From: a virus
DNA: 21,787 bases
Strand: one strand, 5' to 3'
IMG/VR virus record: IMGVR_UViG_3300027806_000175
Coordinates: 1-21,787 of that record
In this document: in pieces, positions 6,618 through 12,042 of the stretch
How positions within the stretch are numbered: the first letter of the stretch is position 1
Layout: every line of letters begins with the position of its first letter
Made by a program: the position numbers and the translations under genes
The notes under the pieces: model-generated
Told to the model about the DNA's origin: nothing
The model's database searches: none
Seen by the model: the letters and a program-made list of their open reading frames with translations, nothing else

Positions 6618-6803
6618 ATGCACGACACTGACATTCAACAGCAGGAGCCGGTTGGTTACAAGCTGGCTTGGATGGATGACACTGGTAACTGGAGGACATT
6701 ACAAGAGTTCTCCAGTTATTCGGAAGCTGATTTAGCTTTCGATGAATACGACGAGTCCGGCGAGTATGACAATACGATGATGGACATCATTCCAATGTAT
6801 TGA
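6618..6803 (+). CDS. Hypothetical acidic protein, 61 aa
   Basis: ATG 6618 follows the previous stop in TGATCACAATG. A TTG three codons earlier overlaps that stop and is less likely. It is a very acidic small protein: strands (GYKLAWMDDTGNWRTLQEF), a helix (SYSEADLAFDEYDES), then a hydrophobic end (MMDIIPMY). Its layout resembles that of the proteins at 5241 and 5456. Last gene of the P4 operon. Function unknown. Confidence 0.7.
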   Translation: MHDTDIQQQEPVGYKLAWMDDTGNWRTLQEFSSYSEADLAFDEYDESGEYDNTMMDIIPMY

Positions 6804-6840
6804 ACGTGGTGGAAACCGCCGTGGTGCCGGGCTAATTACG

Positions 6841-6891
6841 TGTTAGCGTTTGTTAATCCGGCCCACGGTGCAGAATCCTACACGCTATAAT
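6841..6891 (+). promoter_or_regulatory. Promoter P5 with 10-bp direct repeat
   Basis: TATAAT at 6886-6891. The hexamer 17 bases upstream is CCACGG (6863-6868), again preceded by GGC. TGTTA at 6841 and TGTTAAT at 6851 form the same one-turn direct repeat as at P4 and P6. From TTACG (6836) to TTAAT (6857) the sequence is identical to that at P6. Confidence 0.8.
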
Positions 6892-6899
6892 AGGTGTAA

Positions 6900-6915
6900 G
6901 CAGGGGAGGCCCTGC
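6900..6915 (+). promoter_or_regulatory. 5' leader hairpin of the P5 transcript
   Basis: Perfect 6-bp stem GCAGGG/CCCTGC with the loop GAGG, beginning 9 bases after the -10 box. This is the clearest example of the leader hairpin that follows the promoters of this family. Confidence 0.7.
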
Positions 6916-6955
6916 CAGGTTACAAGCTCCAGATCACAACACAACGGAGAATCGC

Positions 6956-7258
6956 ATGACAAGCGACCTCACACAATTCGCGATGCACTTCTGCCAGATC
7001 ATCTCAGTGGAAGATGGCAGTAAGTACATCATCTATGGGTGCGAAGACGAGATTCAAGACTTCGTGGAAGGCATCACGAAGCGTCGCCCCGGTCAATACA
7101 TCTGTGGTGAATCGTTCATCGCAAAGGCCAAGTGGATTACAAACCCCAAGAAGTTTGCCAAGAAGTTTGGTGACAATACAGGTCTCTGGGATCTGTACGG
7201 CGAGCAGATCGTTCACATCGTCAACGGTAAGTGGAAGGTCGTTGCCGAGATGAGCTGA
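6956..7258 (+). CDS. Hypothetical protein, 100 aa
   Basis: First gene behind P5. Its start is set by ACAACGGAGAATCGCATG (GGAG at 6946). The protein is alpha/beta: strands (FCQIISVEDGSKYIIYGC), a helix (EDEIQDFVEGI), a basic stretch (KAKWITNPKKFAKKFGDN) and a C-terminal hairpin (QIVHIVNGKWKVVAEM). The basic middle could contact nucleic acid, but no family is recognised. Confidence 0.77.
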   Translation: MTSDLTQFAMHFCQIISVEDGSKYIIYGCEDEIQDFVEGITKRRPGQYICGESFIAKAKWITNPKKFAKKFGDNTGLWDLYGEQIVHIVNGKWKVVAEMS

Positions 7259-7283
7259 TTACATTCCAACGAATCAAATCACA

Positions 7284-7511
7284 ATGACGAAAACCGCTTT
7301 TCTTCAAGCCTACCGGTCAGAGCTTGAAGTTCGTTACGATTGGGCTGGTGATAACACGAAGCTCGATCGGTTCATGTCGAGTGTCGAGACAACGATTACT
7401 ACAACGACATCGACTTGGAATTACGATGGCGATGCAGTTACGTCTGCCTGGCGCAAGATTGGTTGCAAGGGCAAGCCTACATTGAAGGCATTGCGTGCAT
7501 TGCCGAACTGA
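7284..7511 (+). CDS. Hypothetical protein, 75 aa
   Basis: Starts at AATCACAATG after a 25-base gap, with no strong Shine-Dalgarno. It has helices at both ends (FLQAYRSELEVRYDWAGD; TLKALRALPN) and a Thr-rich centre of consecutive threonines (about residues 37-43). Small and polar, with no membrane segment. Second gene of the P5 operon. Function unknown. Confidence 0.7.
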   Translation: MTKTAFLQAYRSELEVRYDWAGDNTKLDRFMSSVETTITTTTSTWNYDGDAVTSAWRKIGCKGKPTLKALRALPN

Positions 7512-7537
7512 TTACAACACAACCACGGAGAATCACA

Positions 7538-7729
7538 ATGTCAGCAACCTACTTCACGAACTACACCGTTCGTTTCGATGGCGGTCCCGAGATTGTTGTT
7601 ACAGAAGTCGATAACAGCGAGTCGCTTGCCATTGAGCAAGCACAACGCATCATGCGCCGCAGCGGTCGCATTCTGAACCCGGATGTTCTCAATACAGCGC
7701 GAGTGGTTTACGAGGAGTCGGCTGATTGA
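7538..7729 (+). CDS. Hypothetical protein, 63 aa
   Basis: ATG 7538 has the full stereotyped leader (GGAG at 7527, then AATCACAATG). The longer frame from 7415 overlaps the previous gene and is rejected. The fold looks like strands, a helix (ESLAIEQAQRIMRRSGR), then a strand, with an acidic C-terminus. Unrecognised. Confidence 0.75.
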   Translation: MSATYFTNYTVRFDGGPEIVVTEVDNSESLAIEQAQRIMRRSGRILNPDVLNTARVVYEESAD

Positions 7730-7734
7730 TCGCA

Positions 7735-7905
7735 ATGGCGCAAAACAAGGATCCGCACGCCAAATCACAAGACATTTGGCTGTTATTGAATCAGGTCGAA
7801 CAACTTATGATGAACGATCCTGATTACATTGATGCCATTGCTCTCATTGGAGTGGCAATGCACATTACAGAGGAGGTGCAAGAAAGACTTGAGTCTGGCT
7901 GCTAG
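7735..7905 (+). CDS. Hypothetical small helical protein, 56 aa
   Basis: Short frame starting MAQNKDPHAKSQDIWLLL and ending EEVQERLESGC, almost entirely helical. It begins 6 bases after the previous stop at ATCGCAATG and probably uses the GAGGAG site at 7718-7723. It is the last gene of the P5 operon. The next 76 bases hold promoter P6 and no terminator that I can see. Function unknown. Confidence 0.65.
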   Translation: MAQNKDPHAKSQDIWLLLNQVEQLMMNDPDYIDAIALIGVAMHITEEVQERLESGC

Positions 7906-7934
7906 AAAACGGCGGCGAGTCGGCGTTAGTTACG

Positions 7935-7986
7935 TGTTAGCGTTTGTTAATTCCGGCTCGCGGTCTTAATTGCAGCGTGGTATAAT
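7935..7986 (+). promoter_or_regulatory. Promoter P6 with 10-bp direct repeat
   Basis: TATAAT at 7981-7986. TCGCGG 17 bases upstream (7958-7963) is identical to the hexamer at P4 and is preceded by GGC. TGTTA at 7935 and TGTTAAT at 7945 repeat the P5 upstream sequence. Downstream the leader carries GGGGAGG at 7998-8004 and the palindrome GGCCATGGCC (8003-8012). ACCG and CGGT flank it and could close a looser hairpin. Confidence 0.78.
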
Positions 7987-8053
7987 TGGTATGTACCGGG
8001 GAGGCCATGGCCTTAATCACGGTGCAAGTCACATCACAACCACGGAGAACACA

Positions 8054-8329
8054 ATGTACTGGCTTCTTTCCGGTTGGACGCTTTACGTTTCGTCCTCGAA
8101 GAAGAAACTGCGCAAGTTCGCCAAGTCACTTCACCACGGCTCAGGACACAAGCAGTCCTTTGGGTACATGCACCTCAATAAAATTGAGGATGCATTTAAT
8201 TTTATCGAGCAGTTCGGCTCGGCCACGAGGCTTCAATACATCACAGTTCCCGACATGACGCTTGAGCCAGAACTTGGCCGCAAGTTTCAGCCAACCGGCA
8301 AGTGGATTCTTTCCGCCTGCTCCAGGTGA
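8054..8329 (+). CDS. Hypothetical basic protein, 91 aa
   Basis: Only gene behind P6, with GGAG at 8044-8047 and the ACACAATG leader. The start is hydrophobic (MYWLLSGWTLYVSS) but is followed at once by a basic run (SKKKLRKFAKSLHHGSGHK), so it is more likely an RNA- or DNA-binding protein than a membrane one. The C-terminal half is alpha/beta. The longer frame from 7970 begins upstream of the predicted transcription start. Unrecognised. Confidence 0.75.
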   Translation: MYWLLSGWTLYVSSSKKKLRKFAKSLHHGSGHKQSFGYMHLNKIEDAFNFIEQFGSATRLQYITVPDMTLEPELGRKFQPTGKWILSACSR

Positions 8330-8336
8330 TTGCAAC

Positions 8337-8403
8337 GTCGAGAGTGCGTGAATACAATACCTTCGGGGAATAAACGCACACTACATGAATGACACCTCTC
8401 GAC
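8337..8403 (+). ncRNA. Structured RNA element or terminator-like fold
   Basis: A perfect 8-bp outer stem, GTCGAGAG (8337-8344) with CTCTCGAC (8396-8403), encloses a second stem GTGCGT/ACGCAC (8344-8349 and 8374-8379). The inner loop contains CCTTCGGG, a C(UUCG)G tetraloop. The element starts 8 bases after the stop of the P6 gene and has no T-run. It could be a small RNA, a processing or stability element, or a DNA site for packaging. It is not a tRNA: no anticodon arm, T-loop or CCA. Confidence 0.5.
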
Positions 8404-8495
8404 ACAATCCATTGTTCTTTGTTAATGGTTTATGAAGCATCACAAGCGTTACAAAGCAACGCCGTGTGGGATTATTTAGTGTTGAATGGCTTGTG

Positions 8496-8523
8496 ATCGA
8501 ATGTAGCGCCAAATACATTCGAT
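8496..8523. repeat. Perfect 10-bp inverted repeat upstream of the terminase-small-like gene
   Basis: ATCGAATGTA (8496-8505), the 8-base spacer GCGCCAAA, then TACATTCGAT (8514-8523). It lies 34 bases before the start of the small-terminase-like gene. It could be an operator for that gene or part of a packaging recognition site. Confidence 0.6.
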
Positions 8524-8557
8524 TGGCTTTGAACATGGTTACTACTGGAATAAGTCA

Positions 8558-9394
8558 ATGGGGTGTGGCAATGTCACATCCCATTTTTTGTGTCAACTCA
8601 CATTACGTTACAGGAATGGAAACGTTACAACCAGTCCCCAGCACAAACATCCCACCCGTGGTAGAATTACAACCACCCGCCCCCAATCACAAGTGCCCAA
8701 CCAATCTGATTACAACGAAGACACGAATGAAGATACAACACAGTATGACTTTGAATACAATGACGCTGAAGATGAATCACAAGATGATGCTACTGTTGAT
8801 GTCAATCCTTTTGGTTTTGATAGTGATGACAATACCCAAGAAGAAGTTATTCTCGCGCCCACTAACTCCTCCCCCACAACCAAAACACATTCCTGGCTAT
8901 ACAGGTCACAGTACGCCCCTCTTGAATCTGAACGAGAATTTCAATTCCTACAATCCTTCCTAGAACTGGGAGGGGGTCGATCAATACAATATATCTCGCA
9001 GATACTCAATATACAAGAATCAACCATCTACAAGATTTATTGCAAGAACAATTGGAAGCTACGTGCTGCTGATTACGACAGGTACATGCTATCCCAGAAG
9101 ATCAAGCTGTCCCAGGATGCAAGACAACAGGAACACTTAATGCAACTGGAGAGGTATCGCCAGGAACAAGAAGCAATTGGTCGGCAGCTAAGTATGAATG
9201 CAGCAAAGATTGCACAACTTGCCAATGCCACCTTGAATACAATGCTGGACAATGCAGAAAACATTACAGTACGGGACATGCCATCAATGTTAAACGCTGC
9301 TGCCAAGTTAGCTGACATCGGGAAGCAATTACAATCTACCGCACTTGGTGTCGATCAACTGTTAGTTGCATTGGAGGAGTCCGAGGTTGAATAG
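8558..9394 (+). CDS. terS: Terminase small subunit-like protein, 278 aa
   Basis: Proposed DNA-recognition subunit of the packaging motor. Residues 1-110 are disordered: a Thr/Gln-rich start and then a highly acidic linker. From about residue 116 (PLESEREFQFLQSFLELGGGRS) comes a helix-turn-helix-like domain (IQYISQILNIQESTIYKIYCKNNWKLRAADYDRYML). A long helical region follows (QQEHLMQLERYRQEQ), and then a region I recall from terminase-small-like proteins of cyanobacterial phages and prophages (ATLNTMLDNAENI, MPSMLNAAAKLADIG). ATG 8558 is the only ATG ahead of the domain and has no clear Shine-Dalgarno, so the exact start is uncertain. Unusually, the large subunit lies 3.1 kb downstream. Confidence 0.6.
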   Translation: MGCGNVTSHFLCQLTLRYRNGNVTTSPQHKHPTRGRITTTRPQSQVPNQSDYNEDTNEDTTQYDFEYNDAEDESQDDATVDVNPFGFDSDDNTQEEVILAPTNSSPTTKTHSWLYRSQYAPLESEREFQFLQSFLELGGGRSIQYISQILNIQESTIYKIYCKNNWKLRAADYDRYMLSQKIKLSQDARQQEHLMQLERYRQEQEAIGRQLSMNAAKIAQLANATLNTMLDNAENITVRDMPSMLNAAAKLADIGKQLQSTALGVDQLLVALEESEVE

Positions 9395-9559
9395 CAACGA
9401 GTATTGCATTACATTGCAACGGCTGTCAAGTTGCATTACAACGTTGTGCGTGGTCGCATTGCAACCATAGGGATTGCCGTACAGGCCATAAATAATAATA
9501 AGCAACTCCCGAGATCGACTGCGCCGCAATGGATCTCAAACCGGGAATTTGACAATCCC

Positions 9560-10042
9560 ATGGCGAGAACCCCAGTCCACGACAGGGTTTTACAAAACTC
9601 GTTTACAATTCGGGGCCGCCCGGAACCCATCCCAAATTTCTACAAAATGCAACTAACTACAAGCCTTGGTACGTTACCTCCATGGAGTGCAAGACTGCTT
9701 AAAATACTTCGCAACAGGGGTGATCTCAATCTTTCGATGACATCATTTGCAATACTTGCCACGCTTATTGACGTTTCTTATTGCAAGATGTTGATACATT
9801 ACAATCTGGTGGAATTCGCAGAAGAAACCATCATTCATGAAAGAACAATGCGGCGAGCAATACAAGACCTGCGTGAACTTGATCTCATTCGCATGGTAGA
9901 TTACAAAGAGAAAAAATACATTATTGTCGATCCCTTGCTTGCAAACCCTGGCACCAAGCAACAGAGAACCCACAAGATACAAGTTTGGAATAACGCCATT
10001 CAATACAAGCGCATTCGCAACACTGATCTGGGCCATTCATGA
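9560..10042 (+). CDS. Winged-helix DNA-binding protein, RepL-like, 160 aa
   Basis: The C-terminal half reads as a winged helix. Helices run through the LSMTSFAILATLIDVSYC region, then comes the recognition helix (HERTMRRAIQDLRELDLIRMV), a wing (DYKEKKYIIVDP), and LLANPGTKQQRTHKIQVWN. The last pattern, an NP near a Gly and then an Arg and a Trp, recalls plasmid/phage replication proteins of the RepL type. I prefer ATG 9560. The frame stays open upstream to a TTG at 9404, but that extension looks like translated motif repeats. The gene's last codons overlap the first unit of a repeat array, as when a replication initiator lies beside its iterons. A transcription regulator is the main alternative. 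Confidence 0.5.
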   Translation: MARTPVHDRVLQNSFTIRGRPEPIPNFYKMQLTTSLGTLPPWSARLLKILRNRGDLNLSMTSFAILATLIDVSYCKMLIHYNLVEFAEETIIHERTMRRAIQDLRELDLIRMVDYKEKKYIIVDPLLANPGTKQQRTHKIQVWNNAIQYKRIRNTDLGHS

Positions 10043-10210
10043 CAAGCCCCAGGCCCATTCATAACAAGCCATTCACGCATTCATTACATTACAACGCCAT
10101 TCACATTACATCGCAACGCCATTCATTACAGGCGATTGCGCCATTCATTACATCGCAACGCCATTCATAATACATTACAACGCCATTCATTACATTACGC
10201 CATTTACCTT
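10031..10210. repeat. Iteron-like array, block 1 (20-22 bp units)
   Basis: About nine degenerate copies of a unit close to GCCATTCATTACATCGCAAC. They begin near 10032, 10053, 10068, 10096, 10118, 10140, 10160, 10182 and 10199. Most spacings are 20-22 bases, about two helical turns, with one of 28. The first copy overlaps the stop of the RepL-like gene. Open frames across it are only translated repeats. A candidate initiator-binding array. Confidence 0.8.
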
Positions 10211-10254
10211 ATTGCATTACGCTTGCGCCACGTTACGTTACGCCCGTTCCGTGC

Positions 10255-10330
10255 TACAATACAACAAGTACGCCTTACAATACAACGAATGCACGTTACA
10301 ATACAACGCCCCGGTGCATTACAATACAGC
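10255..10330. repeat. Iteron-like array, block 2 (TACAATACA units)
   Basis: Four copies of TACAATACA(A/G)C at 10255, 10276, 10297 and 10320, so spaced 21, 21 and 23 bases. The phasing matches block 1 with a different core. This points to one protein or filament contacting the same face of the helix across both blocks. Confidence 0.75.
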
Positions 10331-10704
10331 TGCAGTTACATTACAATGCACAGCCTTCTACATTACATTACGATCGAATTACAATACATTGCAATCGCTG
10401 TTTGTTACATAGCAATTGCTGATAGATAACAATACATAGCAGATGCTAAACACAATGATACATTGCAATCGCTAAATACAACAAACCCAACCGATGCAAG
10501 ATAGGGTGCCGGCGCTGATGCAAACCGCGCCAGGTGTTAGTTACATCGACCTGCCGGTTCCCCACAATTCCCGCGTTTTTATCTGTATGGCACGGCTGCT
10601 AGCACGTTCCCGCAACGGCTAAAAACGAATGTTTTTTGCGGTTCACCGTCCTACAACGTGGCGAGACTGTTACGGTTTGCAAACCGGTTTAGCCTGTAGG
10701 TTGC
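10331..10704. other. Non-coding region between repeat arrays and alanine-rich gene
   Basis: No credible gene. From 10331 to 10480 the DNA is A+T-rich and carries further repeats. ATACATTGCAATCGCT occurs exactly twice (10384 and 10458), and ACATAGCA...TGCT occurs twice, once as the palindrome AGCAATTGCT. From 10480 to 10704 the composition becomes more G+C-rich and holds overlapping palindromes at 10673-10690. I see no confident sigma-70 promoter. Together with the two arrays this would suit a replication origin with an unwinding region. Confidence 0.5.
10673..10690. promoter_or_regulatory. Overlapping palindromes, candidate operator
   Basis: CGGTTTGCAAACCG (10673-10686) is a perfect 14-bp palindrome, and AAACCGGTTT (10681-10690) is a second one overlapping it. 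They lie 15 bases before the likely GTG start of the alanine-rich gene. A dimeric regulator could bind there and block expression. Confidence 0.5.
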
Positions 10705-11619
10705 GTGGCAGGCAGGGGGTTGTATGATTCCTGCAACGGGACAAACCTCTACCAGTCCCGCCTACCGGAAAAAACCGTGCCCAACAATCGCAAGAACAAC
10801 GGCCGCTCCTTCAACTACGTCAAGGATGCCGCTGCTGCTGCTGATCGGATCGCCGCTGCTGCTGCTGCTGTGGCCGCTGATCCTGACGCTGCTACCGCTG
10901 TGGCCGCTGCTGCTGACGCCGCCGCTGCTGCTGCTGTGGCCGTGGCTGACGCTATGGCGACCGGCGACCTTACTGCTGCTGCTGCTGCTGCTGCTGACGC
11001 CGTGGCCGCTGCTGATTCTGCTGAGAGGATCGCCGCAAGTGTGGCCGCTGCTGACGCGGCAGAGGACGCCGCTGTGGCAGAGGACGCCGCTGTGGCAGAG
11101 GATGCCGACGATCCGGTAATGCTGGAGCTTGATACGCTCCTAGCGTCAATGGCGGCCCCCCTGCCCCCCCTGCCGACCGTTGAGAAGGGTTCACGTACCG
11201 TCAAGCCCGGACAGCCTGTCTGGGAGCCTGATGCGATCACGCGCGCCGCAATGGAGCGCGCTGGCTGGGGAATCAGTGAGAAGATCAATACTGGTTACAG
11301 TCCGCGTGACATTGATGCTCTGACGCGTCCAATCATCACATCGATCAGTGCCAATGAAAAGCGCGGTAAATTGCAGAAACATGCCCTGCTTAATTGGGTT
11401 ACAGCTCAAACGAACTTGACCAGTAAGGGTGGCAGTGCCAGGGTTGTATCACTGGCAGCATATATGATCCAACACAAAGATACGTTTAAGGGCGTGGCAC
11501 GGTTTAATACGTTGGAGGGCACTCTTAATGCTCTCGCAGATTACTGCGGCAGGGTAGTCCTTCGCCGTGGCGATGTTATCACATTTTCCAACAAGCAGGA
11601 GGAGAATCGCAAGCGCTGA
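10705..11619 (+). CDS. Alanine-repeat protein with unknown C-terminal domain, 304 aa
   Basis: Residues 41-135 are almost entirely Ala with spaced Asp, Val and Thr, encoded by runs of GCTGCTGCT and GCCGCT. They probably form one long helix or a flexible rod. After a Pro-rich hinge (PLPPLP), the last 130 residues look like a normal folded domain (VWEPDAITRAAMERAGWGISEKIN; then a helical end with FNTLEGTLNALADYCGR) that I do not recognise. The start is uncertain. GTG 10705 is the first possible codon after an in-frame stop and has a poor ribosome-binding site. Such proteins can be DNA-binding (histone-like) or structural. The triplet runs should vary in length between relatives. Confidence 0.65.
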   Translation: MAGRGLYDSCNGTNLYQSRLPEKTVPNNRKNNGRSFNYVKDAAAAADRIAAAAAAVAADPDAATAVAAAADAAAAAAVAVADAMATGDLTAAAAAAADAVAAADSAERIAASVAAADAAEDAAVAEDAAVAEDADDPVMLELDTLLASMAAPLPPLPTVEKGSRTVKPGQPVWEPDAITRAAMERAGWGISEKINTGYSPRDIDALTRPIITSISANEKRGKLQKHALLNWVTAQTNLTSKGGSARVVSLAAYMIQHKDTFKGVARFNTLEGTLNALADYCGRVVLRRGDVITFSNKQEENRKR

Positions 11620-11631
11620 TTAACAGTAACG

Positions 11632-11661
11632 GCGGCCCCTTTAATACAATCAAGGGGCCGC
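11632..11661 (+). terminator. Perfect 10-bp hairpin after the alanine-rich gene
   Basis: GCGGCCCCTT (11632-11641) and AAGGGGCCGC (11652-11661) with a 10-base loop, 12 bases after the stop codon. The stem is strong but no T-run follows, so it is either a terminator of unusual type or an mRNA 3'-end stabiliser. Confidence 0.6.
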
Positions 11662-11760
11662 TACATTGCAATACATCGAAGCAGAGGTTACGATGCAATA
11701 AGGAATGGGTTACAATTTAGCCGGGGTGGGTTACATTTTGCGCGGAACGGCGGCGACCAC

Positions 11761-11995
11761 CCACTCCCAAATTTTTTTCCCGTTTTCAACGGGCCCACCA
11801 CCAAATTTTTTTTCCATTTTCACCAAACCCACCCCTAGATTTTTTTTCCAATTTCACCAAGCCCACCACCAAATTTTTTTCCCAATTTCAACGACCACAA
11901 TTTTTTTCCCATTTTCAACAAATCCTTCCCAACCACAATATATTTTCACCACACCATATAACAACAAGTCCTTGCCACCAAATTTTTTTCCAAAA
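11761..11995. repeat. 33-34 bp T-tract repeat array
   Basis: About seven degenerate copies of a unit that begins CCCACCACCAAA, continues with a run of 7-8 T, and ends CCAATTTCACCAA. They start near 11761, 11794, 11828, 11862, 11895 and 11928, with a final copy near 11968. The spacing is about 33-34 bases. Because the period is not a multiple of three, the frame that stays open across it (11705-12046) is not a repeat protein. Phased A/T-tracts like these bend DNA. The array fills the gap between the + strand alanine-rich gene and the minus-strand cassette. Confidence 0.8.
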
Positions 11996-12021
11996 AAATC
12001 CCCCGGATCTCACCCCGAGGG
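11992..12021 (-). terminator. Minus-strand factor-independent terminator
   Basis: Read on the minus strand: CCCTCGG, an 8-base loop, CCGGGGG (7-bp stem, one T-G pair), then A and a run of seven T. On the + strand the stem is 12000-12021 and the A-run 11992-11998. It ends the minus-strand pair of genes 22 bases after the second stop codon. Confidence 0.8.
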
Positions 12022-12042
12022 AAGTGTCCTCCAAGAACGTGA

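Noticed and set aside
8337-8403. tRNA gene
   Set aside because: The fold has nested stems but no cloverleaf, no anticodon loop, no T-loop sequence and no discriminator/CCA end.
9404-9559. N-terminal extension of the RepL-like gene from TTG 9404
   Set aside because: The frame is open, but the extension is mostly translated motif repeats with no ribosome-binding site. ATG 9560 is a simpler start, though not proven.
10031-10330. CRISPR array
   Set aside because: Units are degenerate, contiguous and 20-23 bases long with no unique spacers of constant length and no cas genes nearby.
10136-10429. Open frame of 97 codons across the repeat array
   Set aside because: It is translated iteron sequence (His/Ile/Thr/Arg repeats) with no ribosome-binding site, and the period is not a multiple of three.
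10815-11288. Minus-strand alanine-rich frame of 157 codons
   Set aside because: Reverse reading of GCT/GCC repeats gives Ala/Ser-rich shadows. The + strand frame has a normal-looking C-terminal domain and the reverse one does not.
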